Source: Pseudomonas sp. SLFW (lineage in GTDB: Bacteria > Pseudomonadota > Gammaproteobacteria > Pseudomonadales > Pseudomonadaceae). Taken from it: a stretch of 64,000 nucleotides of DNA. Of the stretch, positions 1 to 8,383 are shown in pieces; the first letter of the stretch is position 1; each line of letters opens with the position of its first letter. The stretch is from NCBI RefSeq assembly GCF_009905615.1, contig NZ_JAAAKW010000008.1, positions 62,001 through 126,000 on the forward strand. The letters are read 5' to 3'. Below the pieces are notes generated by a model that saw nothing but the letters and a program-made list of their open reading frames with translations, was not told the origin of the DNA and did not search any database. The translations under genes were made by a program, and so were the position numbers.

Positions 1-131
1 GTTGTCGCGGGATTATTTGGACACAAGTCTATCTGTGCCTGCAGAGTGTTGATGTGGGAGCAGTCTGTGACGAGGGCGCTGAGTGGTACCTGTAACCTGC
101 AAATTTATTCTCGGATAGGTACCGACGCTTA

Positions 132-1007
132 GTGGTTGAGACCTTATCATCTGCTCATCCCATACATCAGGTAAGCAAAATGACAGTCACTAACCGCGCT
201 GTTGCAATCGAATCGTGTGAGAACGTTCTTCGCGAGGACTACCGGTACAACGTAGAGAACCAGATTTGGCCTAGCATCAATGCGCGCATCCTACGGCTTC
301 TCACTCGCACTCATGAGCTTTCGGACGCTTACGTCGAGCTATACGGGACATTGGCAGATCAACCCAACGCGCTTACGTCATTCTTCGACGTACTCAATAC
401 CACGGTATATTCTTGGAATCCCAAAAGAGTCAAAGAGGCTCGTGAAGCGAGGGATGAGTTGACTGACTTGAATGTAAGGATTGCGGAAGTATCAAAGTTG
501 TTGAGTGACCTGATTTCTCGGCGCACTGAAGTTCAAGGGAAATCGAGTTTTAGCAGCGAAACTCACTATCATATTATTGACGTCGCACGTGATGCAGGTA
601 AAGGCAATGGTCTCTTCGAGTCTTATATTGAGAAGCAGTTAGATAAACTGACCTATCAATTTGATCTGAAGTACTGGCCATCGATTAGTGAGTTCGTGAC
701 TGCTATTGGTGCCGATGCCGGGAAGGCGGTCACAGTTGCTAACGGCCCAACTGCAATTGCAGCTACAGAAGGGCGGCGTTCGGGACTTGCGGACTTTTTG
801 AAAGCCTTTGAGGCCAGTCTTGATTCAAATCGAGCTAGGCGCCATGGATGGATCCCGAATAGCTTCTCACTGTCCGATAACTCAATGTCATCTTTGGTCA
901 ACTGCGCACTTGAGCTGGAAGTAGATGAGTTAATCGATAGCAGCTTCGTTAAGCGATTCCGCCAGCGCGAGCGCGAAAAGGCGGCGAGCCGAGTGAAGGA
1001 CGACTGA
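132..1007 (+). CDS. hypothetical protein, probably island-borne
   Basis: I do not recognise this family. The 291-residue protein is soluble-looking, with no signal peptide, no membrane segment and no obvious catalytic motif; it is rich in charged residues and ends in a basic Arg/Lys tail. The longest frame begins with GTG. An internal ATG at 180, preceded by AGGTAAG, would give 275 residues and is a reasonable alternative start. The codon use and base composition look AT-richer than the rest of the window, and the gene lies outside a duplicated tRNA-Gly. Both facts fit cargo of an integrated element. Function is unknown. Confidence 0.6.
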   Translation: MVETLSSAHPIHQVSKMTVTNRAVAIESCENVLREDYRYNVENQIWPSINARILRLLTRTHELSDAYVELYGTLADQPNALTSFFDVLNTTVYSWNPKRVKEAREARDELTDLNVRIAEVSKLLSDLISRRTEVQGKSSFSSETHYHIIDVARDAGKGNGLFESYIEKQLDKLTYQFDLKYWPSISEFVTAIGADAGKAVTVANGPTAIAATEGRRSGLADFLKAFEASLDSNRARRHGWIPNSFSLSDNSMSSLVNCALELEVDELIDSSFVKRFRQREREKAASRVKDD

Positions 1008-1385
1008 GGTTCAGTTTCGACTGCTGCGGTACGTCGAGATGGTGTGATCGCGTTTCCAAGTTATGGATTCCGCGTTTCGATTTCGTCAGTTTGGTTGTCT
1101 GGGGGAGCATGGCCAGTCCGTGCACTCCCTCTGGCTGGTTTCAAGATGGTTGGGGGTGCACCATTCAAGCTCTGCTGGCATGTCTGCAGATTGAGTCTTT
1201 ATGGAGTTATTGAGTGAGCGAAAGGGGGAAAGCGGTATGGACAAGGCGCCGTGTAGAGGGCGTCGACGGTGCACCAGATTTTCGGGACTTATGGGGGGCG
1301 GTTTTCGAGGGGCTGCGAGAGAGTTTTACGGGCTTGGGCCCTAGGTTCGGATTGCCTGGGATGCCCGGAATCATTGGCTGAAAGG
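1008..1385. other. intergenic stretch between island gene and tRNA-Gly
   Basis: I see no convincing gene here on either strand; the short open frames lack ribosome sites and recognisable sequence. It joins the AT-richer hypothetical gene to the 3' end of the tRNA-Gly gene, so an attachment core of an integrated element, if there is one, should be sought here and at the tRNA 3' end. Confidence 0.4.
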
Positions 1386-1459
1386 TGGAGCGGGTAGAGG
1401 GAATCGAACCCTCAACTAAAGCTTGGGAAGCTTTCATTTTACCACTAAACTATACCCGC
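1386..1459 (-). tRNA. glyU: tRNA-Gly (anticodon CCC)
   Basis: Read on the minus strand, this 74-nt stretch folds as a tRNA. The 7-bp acceptor stem begins GCGGGTA, the D-arm contains TTTAGTGGTAAAAT, and the anticodon stem AAAGC/GCTTT encloses the loop TTCCCAA, giving anticodon CCC. The T-arm is GAGGG-TTCGATT-CCCTC, and the 3' CCA is encoded. It decodes GGG glycine codons and corresponds to E. coli glyU. A truncated second copy lies about 40 bp upstream in the transcription direction. Confidence 0.95.
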
Positions 1460-1501
1460 ATTACGCGTTTTTACCATGCACCAAGGAGGGGTGTCCAATA
1501 A

Positions 1502-1555
1502 GAACCCTCAACTAAAGCTTGGGAAGCTTTCGTTTTGCCACTAAACTATACCCGC
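1502..1555 (-). pseudogene. truncated tRNA-Gly(CCC) copy
   Basis: This 54-bp segment repeats the 5' three quarters of the adjacent tRNA-Gly gene, from the first base of the acceptor stem to the start of the T-loop, with only two substitutions, both in the D-arm region. It then diverges abruptly, so the 3' half of the T-arm, the 3' acceptor strand and CCA are missing. It cannot form a functional tRNA. It may be a decayed tandem duplicate or a relic of integration and excision at the tRNA locus. Confidence 0.85.
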
Positions 1556-1750
1556 TTTTTTAGTACGTCTTTTCGCTCACGGGAGGAGGCCACTGTGTCG
1601 AACCTTCATGTGAGCTTTCACGGGAGTCATGCCGTTTGACGACACCCGCTACCGACGCTTTCAGCGGCTGACTTTGTACCAGAAGCGGGCATTGAATTGA
1701 AGCGTTAAATGCCTTGTAGCGGAAATAGACGGGCATTGCGCAAAGGTTCG

Positions 1751-1796
1751 GGATTCATTCGCCAGTCGTGCAGAACGGTGAATGGCGAATGAATCC
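1751..1796. repeat. REP-like hairpin downstream of phaG
   Basis: Perfect 14-bp inverted repeat: GGATTCATTCGCCA at 1751-1764 and its complement at 1783-1796, around an 18-nt loop. The arms resemble the GCGAATGAATTC core of REP palindromes found elsewhere in the window. It lies 20 bp past the phaG stop codon and could end or stabilise the phaG transcript. There is no clear U-tract. Confidence 0.65.
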
Positions 1797-1816
1797 GATC
1801 CCGGAGACCTTCACGG

Positions 1817-2701
1817 TCAGATGGCAAATGCATGGTTCGATTGCACCTGTCGGTAACGTAGGCGGGCAGGTTCTTGGGCCGGGGTGAGGAAGCTCATCAG
1901 CGCGTTCTGGGATTCCAGGCATGCCGCTTTGTTTTCCATGTCCAGAAAATGCCCCGCGTTGTTGATCGTGGTGAAGTGGCAGTCGCGGATGTGGTTCGCG
2001 AACAGCCGGGCGTCAGGCGCTGCGGTGTATTCGTCCCACTCGCCGTTCATGAACAGCACCGGCACATTGATGCGCTTGGCGGCTTTGATCTGGCCGTGGG
2101 TGGTGGTGTCCAACACATGATTGATGTGGTGGTGCATCTGCGCATACTCATGCAGGTCCAGCGAGCTGACGTGCCGATAGTTGAAGCGCTTGAACAGCGA
2201 CGGCAGGTGCTTGCCGATGGTGCTGTTGATCAGCGTCCCGACTTCGTATCGGTCGAACGCGCCCAAATGCTGCTGACCCCGCGTGAGATAGTCGTGCATG
2301 TGCTCGTTGATGACCGGCGAGAACGAGCTGATGACGGCCTTCTCGATACGCTTGGGCCGGTGCGCCAATGCCACCAAGGCCGCTGCGCCACCCCAAGAAA
2401 ACGACATGACGTGTTCGGCATTGAAGTGGTCGATCAGCTCCAGCAGGATCTGGCCTTCGACTTCCTTGGTCAGCGGTTTTTCGTGCACGTTGTGAGGCTT
2501 GGATTTTCCCGCATAGGGCTGGTCGTAGAGCACGACGTTGAATTGCGGATGCAGGTTGCGGACGGTTTGAGCGAAAGATGCTGTCGTGGCCAGTGAGCCG
2601 TTGACCATGACAATGGTCTTTTCGGCGGCATCTGCGCGATAGAACTCCGTGTAAACCCGAAACTGGCCCTGTATATCAAGCACAGCGATTTCTGGCCTCA
2701 T
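1817..2701 (-). CDS. phaG: (R)-3-hydroxydecanoyl-ACP:CoA transacylase / thioesterase PhaG
   Basis: Alpha/beta-hydrolase of 294 residues that links fatty-acid synthesis to medium-chain polyhydroxyalkanoate production by releasing the 3-hydroxyacyl group from ACP. The sequence starts MRPEIAVLDIQGQ and runs through NGSLATTASFAQTV, YDQPYAGKSKPHN, the nucleophile elbow MSFSWGGAAAL and GHFLDMENKAA, in close agreement with my memory of P. putida PhaG, including total length. It is related to RhlA but lacks any rhlB neighbour. The reading frame stays open upstream to 2938. I chose the ATG at 2701 because AGGAG lies 8 nt before it and family proteins begin there. It is transcribed alone. Confidence 0.93.
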   Translation of the reverse strand: MRPEIAVLDIQGQFRVYTEFYRADAAEKTIVMVNGSLATTASFAQTVRNLHPQFNVVLYDQPYAGKSKPHNVHEKPLTKEVEGQILLELIDHFNAEHVMSFSWGGAAALVALAHRPKRIEKAVISSFSPVINEHMHDYLTRGQQHLGAFDRYEVGTLINSTIGKHLPSLFKRFNYRHVSSLDLHEYAQMHHHINHVLDTTTHGQIKAAKRINVPVLFMNGEWDEYTAAPDARLFANHIRDCHFTTINNAGHFLDMENKAACLESQNALMSFLTPAQEPARLRYRQVQSNHAFAI

Positions 2702-3010
2702 ATCCATGTCTCCTGACGTTAAAACAGGTGTGCGCGCAACCACGTTGCACGAGTTTCGTGACAGGTAGGCAATGCCTTGAAAGGGGGCCCATGTCAGTCC
2801 GGAACGGTCTGGCCGACAGGTGTTGTTATTGGCGGGCGGCTTGCCGACCCGGTGCCTGAGGCGCCTGGAGCCGACAAAAGGTTTCTTGGAATACGTGCGT
2901 GACTCTCCGGTCACATGCGGACCGACGGTTGGATTCAAGCAGCCGATCCCTCAACCCGCAAGTGCCGTTCGGGAATTGTCCTACACGATCTGCCGGGCGG
3001 TCGAAAGACG
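2702..3010. other. intergenic, phaG upstream region
   Basis: This 309-bp stretch lies between the phaG start and the rsuA stop, both on the minus strand. It must contain the phaG promoter, but I could not identify confident -35/-10 or -24/-12 elements. An upstream in-frame extension of phaG runs through part of it without ribosome-site support. Confidence 0.4.
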
Positions 3011-3703
3011 TCAGATGAGCTGAATCTCTTCAGCTGTCAGGGGGCGGTATTCGCCGGGTAGTAACAGGGGATCGAGCACGAGCGGCCCCATGCTCTCGCG
3101 ATGCAAGCCCACGACCTTGTTGTCGAAAAAGCCGAACATGCGCTTCACCTGATGGTAGCGGCCTTCCATGATGCTCAGTCGTGCGTGATGAGCGTCGAGG
3201 ATGACCAGATCCGCTGGAAGGGTCGTCAGGTCTTCGAACGCGAAATAAAAGCCCTCGGTGAATTTCTCGACGTAATGCGCGCCGATCGCCTGTTCGGTTT
3301 CCACGTAATAGACCTTGGGCAGTTTGGTGGTGGGCTGGGTCAGGCGGCGTGACCATTGCCCGTCGTTGGTGATCAGCATGAGGCCCGAGGTATTGAAGTC
3401 CAGACGCCCGGCAATGTGCAGGTCATGCTTGTCGGGTTCATGCAGAAGGTCCAGAACGGTGGGGTGCTGCGGGTCGGTCGTGGCACTGACGCAACCGGGC
3501 GGCTTGTGCAGCATGAAGTAGCGGGCGGGCTTGCCGATTTGCAGGGTGTCGTCGTCGACCATCACGTGACTGAATTCACGCAGCTCGTGCAACGGGTCTT
3601 TGGTGATCACCCCGTCGACCCTGACCCGACCCGCGAGCAGGGCCAGCCGCACGTCCTTGCGGCTAAAGCGGGGGAGGTTGCTGAGGAAGCGGTCGAGGCG
3701 CAT
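3011..3703 (-). CDS. rsuA: 16S rRNA pseudouridine(516) synthase RsuA
   Basis: Isomerises U516 of 16S rRNA to pseudouridine during small-subunit assembly. The 230-residue protein has an N-terminal S4 RNA-binding domain (about 1-48, MRLDRFLSNLPRFSRKDV) and an RsuA/RluB/E/F catalytic domain. The catalytic motif GRLDFNTSGLML places the nucleophile at Asp102, the same position I recall for E. coli RsuA. The late motif EGRYHQVKRMF is also present, and length matches the family. It is a single gene, downstream (in reading direction) of the Cys-rich/diguanylate cyclase pair after about 100 bp. RsuA is preferred over RluE/RluF because of the S4 domain, length and Asp position. Confidence 0.92.
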   Translation of the reverse strand: MRLDRFLSNLPRFSRKDVRLALLAGRVRVDGVITKDPLHELREFSHVMVDDDTLQIGKPARYFMLHKPPGCVSATTDPQHPTVLDLLHEPDKHDLHIAGRLDFNTSGLMLITNDGQWSRRLTQPTTKLPKVYYVETEQAIGAHYVEKFTEGFYFAFEDLTTLPADLVILDAHHARLSIMEGRYHQVKRMFGFFDNKVVGLHRESMGPLVLDPLLLPGEYRPLTAEEIQLI

Positions 3704-3807
3704 GGCGAGTCAGTGTGCAGGAGAGGAGGGCATGTTATGTCAGTCGGGCCTGACGCTGAACCTGAGGCAACAAATTCATTCGCGAAGGAGTTATCAGGCG
3801 ATCAGCG

Positions 3808-4023
3808 TTACGTGGTCATGACCTCTTCCACCAGCCCGGCGCAGCGCGGGCACAGGCAGGCCTTGTTCCTGATGTCGTCAGGCAACGCCGCCAGCACCGT
3901 AGGATCGATCGTTTCGGTGAAACACCAGCAGGCCAAACCCGCCGTCCGGGGATCGGCCAGGGTGCAGCGATTGCTCTGGCCGCACACTGGGCAGATGTCA
4001 GCGCCGTTCAACACAGGGTTCAT
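3808..4023 (-). CDS. small cysteine-rich CWC-type protein
   Basis: This 71-residue protein has the pattern CPVCGQSNRC...CWC...CLCPRC, eight cysteines arranged as likely zinc-binding knuckles. It matches the uncharacterised cysteine-rich CWC family. No enzymatic activity is known. Its ATG overlaps the TGA of the diguanylate cyclase gene in an ATGA arrangement, so it is almost certainly translationally coupled to it. A longer in-frame extension inside the cyclase gene exists but is a shadow; family members start at the NP-x-L-x-G region chosen here. Confidence 0.85.
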   Translation of the reverse strand: MNPVLNGADICPVCGQSNRCTLADPRTAGLACWCFTETIDPTVLAALPDDIRNKACLCPRCAGLVEEVMTT

Positions 4024-5501
4024 GCCGGTTCGGCCTCTTCGGTACAGACCCGATTGCGTCCGCTCTGCTTGGCGCTGTAAAGCGCCTGGTCGGCACGGGC
4101 AATCAGACTCTGCAGGGTGTCGTCGGGGTGCAGCTCGGTCAGGCCCAAACTCACCGTGACTTGCAGGGCGGAACCTGTGAACACGTAGGTATGCTGCTCC
4201 GCCAGCAAACGAATTTTCTCGGCGACGCGCTGGGCACCGCTGCTGCTGGTGTCCTTGAGCAGGATGATGAACTCCTCGCCACCCCATCGGCAAATGATGT
4301 CACTGTCTCGCAAGCAGCGCCTGACATCGTCGGCAAAGCCAGACAACACTTCGTCGCCTGCGAGATGGCCGTGGGTGTCGTTCAGCCGCTTGAAATGATC
4401 CAGGTCCAGCAGCATCGCTGACAGCGCCTTCTGATCGCGGCGGCATTCGGCAATGGCATTCATCGCGATCCGATCGAAGCCCCGGCGATTGGGCAGCCCT
4501 GTGAGGCTATCAACCATGGCCTGTGTCTCGATGCGCATTTGAAAGCGTTGAACCACCCGGTTGAGCAGGACCAAGACCAGCAGCATCACGGCCAGACAGA
4601 TCAGCAGATTGAGATAAAGGGATTGGCGGATGTCGGTCAAAGCGCCGTCTTCACGCTTGTCGACGAACAGGTACCAGTTCAGCTCCGGGATGTAACGCAC
4701 GTTGAGAAAATGTGCGTCGCCCAGCGAGTCATATTGATAGCTGCCGCTCACCGGTTTGGGCATCTGATTCAGGAGGTCCTTGAGGTCTGGAAGCTCGCGC
4801 AGCACCTGACCAATCTTCGCACCCTGCGGCCCGCCCCCTGCCCCTGTCAGCACCAGTCGCCCGAACGCATCGACGAAATACACGCTGCGCTGGTAACGCT
4901 CCTGATAGCGATCCATCAGCTTGATCACGGCGTCCACCGTCAGACCGACCCCTGTGGCCCCGATGAAGTTATCGCTGTAATCGGACACCTTGTAATTGAT
5001 GAAAAAGGTCAGGTTGTCCTTGTTCGCAAGGTCTGGATCGACGTTGATTTCGTACGGATCAGCCATGTCGCGCACCCGGTAATACCACGCATCGCGGGGC
5101 TCATCCGGGCGGATTTTTTTCAACACGCCTTTGGCCTGGTAATAAGTCAGGCTGTGATTTGAGACGAAAAACGAGGTGTAGGCGCCGTAGTGGTCCATCA
5201 CCTCTTTCAGATAGCGGGTCATTTGCTGCGGGTCTTTTTCCCCAGCCACCACCCAGTCGCGCACAAACGTGTCGCGCGCCATCATCGACGAGATCAACAC
5301 CGGGCGGACGAGGTCTTTCTGAATCTCGGAATAAACCGTGTCGGACGTCAGCGGCAGCTCGGTATTGACGATGCTGTCGCGGATGGCATTGCGCGAGGCG
5401 ATGTAGCTGAGCAGCGACGTCGCCAGAAAACCGCTCCCCAAGAGAATCACCAACGTCAACAGCAGGGAGCGTTGTGAATGGAGCGTGGAACGAAGGGGCA
5501 T
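4020..5501 (-). CDS. membrane diguanylate cyclase with periplasmic sensor domain
   Basis: Makes cyclic di-GMP from two GTP at the inner membrane. The 493-residue protein has an N-terminal membrane segment (about 12-35), a periplasmic Cache-like sensor region of roughly 250 residues (motifs YYQAKG, DPWYYR-like, ATGVGLTVD), a second membrane segment near 295-315 and a C-terminal GGDEF domain. The active-site motif is GGEEF (407-411), preceded at the usual spacing by RDSD, an RxxD inhibitory site, so product inhibition is expected. The frame extends two codons upstream to a TTG, but ATG at 5501 is preferred. The ligand of the sensor cannot be read from sequence. It overlaps the CWC gene by 4 nt. 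Confidence 0.92.
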   Translation of the reverse strand: MPLRSTLHSQRSLLLTLVILLGSGFLATSLLSYIASRNAIRDSIVNTELPLTSDTVYSEIQKDLVRPVLISSMMARDTFVRDWVVAGEKDPQQMTRYLKEVMDHYGAYTSFFVSNHSLTYYQAKGVLKKIRPDEPRDAWYYRVRDMADPYEINVDPDLANKDNLTFFINYKVSDYSDNFIGATGVGLTVDAVIKLMDRYQERYQRSVYFVDAFGRLVLTGAGGGPQGAKIGQVLRELPDLKDLLNQMPKPVSGSYQYDSLGDAHFLNVRYIPELNWYLFVDKREDGALTDIRQSLYLNLLICLAVMLLVLVLLNRVVQRFQMRIETQAMVDSLTGLPNRRGFDRIAMNAIAECRRDQKALSAMLLDLDHFKRLNDTHGHLAGDEVLSGFADDVRRCLRDSDIICRWGGEEFIILLKDTSSSGAQRVAEKIRLLAEQHTYVFTGSALQVTVSLGLTELHPDDTLQSLIARADQALYSAKQSGRNRVCTEEAEPA

Positions 5502-5789
5502 GACCAATCCGATTGAATAAGGAATCCATTAAGCGAGACATGCTAGCCTGATGCCATGCCGTTGCGCCATGGGGCGTCGGCGGTTTGCGATTGGCGATTC
5601 ACGGAACGCACTCGAAGGCCGTTTTTTCATTGGCTTCGTCACGCACCGTTGCAGGGCACCGTCTGGCAGTTGAAAAGAGGAACAGGGCACTCGATGGGGA
5701 TATTGCAGTCTGATATTGCGTTCTCGGCAGTTTCGGGAACGCCGACCAGCGCCGCTGGTTTGAGCTCTATCGCGGTCCAGGAGGCCGCT

Positions 5790-6308
5790 ATGTATCGACG
5801 AAGCTTGCTTACCGTGTTGATGACGTTGTCTCTCGCAGGTTGTTACGGAGGAGGCTATTACGAACAGGAAACCTACACGCAGCCCGTTTACAGCAGCGGA
5901 TACGTGTATGACGGCTATCGGGCGGTAGGCCCGAGTGGCTACTCGGGAGGCTACGGCCCCTCTATCTATTACTCCCCGCGTTATTACTCGGCGCCTCGCT
6001 ATTACGCGCCGCCACCGCGTTACTACGGCCCAGGTCCTGGTTATGGCGGGCGTCCCGGTTACGGCGGACGCCCCGGTTATGGCGGCGGGCACTGGAATGG
6101 TGGCGGCGGAGGCTACCATGGCGGTGGTTCAGGTTATCGCCCACCACCCCCACCTCCAGGTCCAAGACCTGGCGGGGGAGGCTGGCATGGCAACCCCGGC
6201 GGCGGCCCCGGCCCCGGCCCTGGCAGACCGGGCGGCGGTGGCAACTTCCATCGCGACGGCGGGTTTGGTCGGGGTGGACACGACAGCCAGAGCGGTGGCA
6301 GCCGGTAG
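5790..6308 (+). CDS. Gly/Tyr/Pro-rich lipoprotein
   Basis: A 172-residue precursor. It has a lipobox, LSLAGC, near residues 13-18, so the mature protein should be lipidated at Cys. The remainder is low complexity: YYSPRYYSAPRYYAPPPRYYGP, GYGGRPGYGGRPGYGG and long Gly/Pro runs ending in a His/Arg/Gly-rich tail. This composition suggests a disordered surface or periplasmic protein. The start at 5790 follows a strong GGAGG; the frame is open further upstream but only there does a lipoprotein signal begin. It is followed directly by a terminator. Function unknown. Confidence 0.85.
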   Translation: MYRRSLLTVLMTLSLAGCYGGGYYEQETYTQPVYSSGYVYDGYRAVGPSGYSGGYGPSIYYSPRYYSAPRYYAPPPRYYGPGPGYGGRPGYGGRPGYGGGHWNGGGGGYHGGGSGYRPPPPPPGPRPGGGGWHGNPGGGPGPGPGRPGGGGNFHRDGGFGRGGHDSQSGGSR

Positions 6309-6333
6309 AAGCAGCCACGAGCCTTAAGCTTCA

Positions 6334-6361
6334 AGCACGGTCGAGGTGGCCGTGCTTTTTT
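6334..6361 (+). terminator. rho-independent terminator after the lipoprotein gene
   Basis: Stem AGCACGG (6334-6340) pairs with CCGTGCT (6350-6356) and is followed by a run of T. It lies about 25 bp past the lipoprotein stop codon and may also act on the convergent hydrolase gene. Confidence 0.85.
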
Positions 6362-6397
6362 CTTGTGGCTCGAAACTCCCGGCTCGTTGCTGTTTCT

Positions 6398-7510
6398 TCA
6401 GTATTCGGAGAGATCCGCCAGCGGATGCCGTCCTTCCCACGCCTTTTCGAAATGTGCCTCCACCACCGCCAGCGGAATGCTGGCGATGTCCTGCCAGTGC
6501 CAGTGAGGCGTGTGATCCTTGTCGATCAACCGCGCGCGCACGCCTTCGGCAAACTCGGGATGACGACAGCAATTGAGGCTCATGCTGTATTCCATCTGAA
6601 AGACTTCAGCCAGCGACATGTGCCGCGCACGCTGGATCTGTTCCCACACCAACAACGCCGTCATCGGACAGCCTTCGGTCAGCGTCTTCGCAGCCTTCGC
6701 CAGCAGCGCGTCCTGCGAATGCAATTGATGCTTGAGCGCATTCCACGCACAGATCGCGTCGCCTACATCCAGCCATTCGTCGATTTGCTGCCGACGGGGT
6801 AGCCATTGCGCGGGAGGCAATTGCTCTGTCGCCTCCTGCTGGAGCGCCTTGAGCAAGCTGTTCAGCTGAACGGCGGTCTGCTCCTGCCAGTTCAGTTGCA
6901 ACAGGCGGTCGATCATTTCTTCCTGCTGATCGTCCAGCAGAAAACGGTCCGCGAGGTCCAGGTCCAGCGCGTCGCGGCCATTGATGTGCGACCCCGTCAG
7001 CCCCAGAAACAGCCCCAGTTTTCCGGGCAGCCGCGACAGAAACCAACTGGCGCCGACATCCGGGTACAGACCAATGTTGATCTCCGGCATGGCGAGTCGA
7101 CTGCTCGGCGTGACCACCCGGATGCTGGCGCCTTGCAGCAACCCCATGCCTCCGCCCAATACGTAACCGTGGCCCCAGCAGATCACCGGCTTCGGATACG
7201 TGTGCAGCGCGTAGTCCAGTCGGTATTCAGCGGCAAAGAATTGCGCTGCCAAGGGTGGGACTTTTCCCGGTTTGCCGTGAGCCGCTTCAACCAACGCCCG
7301 GACGTCACCGCCCGCACAAAAGGCTTTCGCGCCGTTGCCGCGCAGCAATACACAGACGACTTGCGGGTCGCTGGCCCAGACGTCGAGCCGATCTTGCAGT
7401 GCCAGAATCATCGGCAGCGACAGCGCATTCAGTGATTTTTCAGCGTCCAGCGTGGCAATGCCCAAACGGGCGCCGTCGGTTCCGGTCAGCTCTTCGAATT
7501 GCAGATTCAT
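6398..7510 (-). CDS. 3-hydroxyisobutyryl-CoA hydrolase-like enoyl-CoA hydratase/isomerase family protein
   Basis: Crotonase-fold enzyme of 370 residues, expected to release free 3-hydroxyisobutyrate from its CoA ester in valine degradation. Motifs are GNGAKAFCAGGDVRAL (oxyanion hole), GYVLGGGMGLLQGA and the HIBCH-type AMPEINIGLYPDVGASWFLSRLPG with the conserved Glu and Asp. The length (about 370) is longer than that of simple hydratases (about 260) because of the C-terminal HIBCH extension, which favours hydrolase over hydratase. The start at 7510 has GAGGT 6 nt upstream. It stands alone between the lipoprotein and ung. Substrate preference is inferred from family resemblance. Confidence 0.85.
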   Translation of the reverse strand: MNLQFEELTGTDGARLGIATLDAEKSLNALSLPMILALQDRLDVWASDPQVVCVLLRGNGAKAFCAGGDVRALVEAAHGKPGKVPPLAAQFFAAEYRLDYALHTYPKPVICWGHGYVLGGGMGLLQGASIRVVTPSSRLAMPEINIGLYPDVGASWFLSRLPGKLGLFLGLTGSHINGRDALDLDLADRFLLDDQQEEMIDRLLQLNWQEQTAVQLNSLLKALQQEATEQLPPAQWLPRRQQIDEWLDVGDAICAWNALKHQLHSQDALLAKAAKTLTEGCPMTALLVWEQIQRARHMSLAEVFQMEYSMSLNCCRHPEFAEGVRARLIDKDHTPHWHWQDIASIPLAVVEAHFEKAWEGRHPLADLSEY

Positions 7511-7679
7511 CGTGACCTCATGTTCGTGGGACAGGTGTCTATCCAGGCTGTGAGTCTCCCGGTTGACGGGAAGTTGCACAGGGTCGATGCAGTGGAGTGT
7601 AGGAAACCCCCGATGCGCTGCGCTGGAAATAATTGGTCATAGCCCCTAAAGTCCGCGCATTGTTTTTCCGGATATGAAC

Positions 7680-8375
7680 ATGACTGACGACGATCGCATC
7701 AAGCTGGAGCCCAGTTGGAAACAGGCTCTGCGCGAAGAATTCGAAAAGCCCTACATGGGCGAACTGCGCGAGTTTCTGCGCCAGGAGCACGCGGCAGGTA
7801 AAGAGATTTATCCGCCAGGCCCGCTGATCTTCAATGCGCTGAATTCGACGCCGCTTGACGCCGTGAAAGTGGTCATCCTCGGCCAAGACCCTTACCACGG
7901 GCCGAATCAGGCCCACGGTTTGTGCTTCTCGGTGCAACCGGGCGTGCCTGCGCCGCCGTCGCTGGTCAACATCTATAAAGAGCTGAAACGCGACCTGAAC
8001 ATCGACATCCCCAACCACGGCTACTTGCAGTCGTGGGCGGATCAAGGCGTGCTGATGCTCAACACCACCTTGACTGTCGAACGGGCCAACGCAGCATCAC
8101 ACGCGGGTAAAGGCTGGCAGCACTTCACTGACAAGATCATCGAAACCGTCAGCGCCCATCAGCCACATTTAGTGTTTCTGCTGTGGGGGTCTCACGCCCA
8201 GAGCAAGAAGAAGCTGATCGACGCGTCGAAGCACCTGATTCTGACCTCCGTCCACCCGTCGCCGCTGTCGGCCTACAAAGGCTTCCTCGGTTGCGGGCAT
8301 TTCGGCATGGCCAACAAGTATCTGCAGCAGAATGGCCTCACACCCATTGAATGGCGATTACCCGCGGTTGTGTAA
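7680..8375 (+). CDS. ung: uracil-DNA glycosylase
   Basis: Removes uracil from DNA to start base-excision repair. The 231-residue protein has the family-1 UDG signature GQDPYHG (68-74) with the catalytic Asp70, the uracil-recognition NTTLTV segment and the C-terminal [14 protein letters not shown] loop with the catalytic His. Length is standard. The ATG at 7680 is preferred over one two codons upstream because the only GGA-type ribosome site is correctly spaced for it. It converges on the HNH nuclease gene with only 8 bp between stop codons. Confidence 0.97.
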   Translation: MTDDDRIKLEPSWKQALREEFEKPYMGELREFLRQEHAAGKEIYPPGPLIFNALNSTPLDAVKVVILGQDPYHGPNQAHGLCFSVQPGVPAPPSLVNIYKELKRDLNIDIPNHGYLQSWADQGVLMLNTTLTVERANAASHAGKGWQHFTDKIIETVSAHQPHLVFLLWGSHAQSKKKLIDASKHLILTSVHPSPLSAYKGFLGCGHFGMANKYLQQNGLTPIEWRLPAVV

Positions 8376-8383
8376 GGCCTTTG

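Noticed and set aside
1874-2596. 240-residue frame on the plus strand across phaG
   Set aside because: It lies entirely antisense to phaG, has no ribosome site and no recognisable sequence; it is a high-GC shadow frame.
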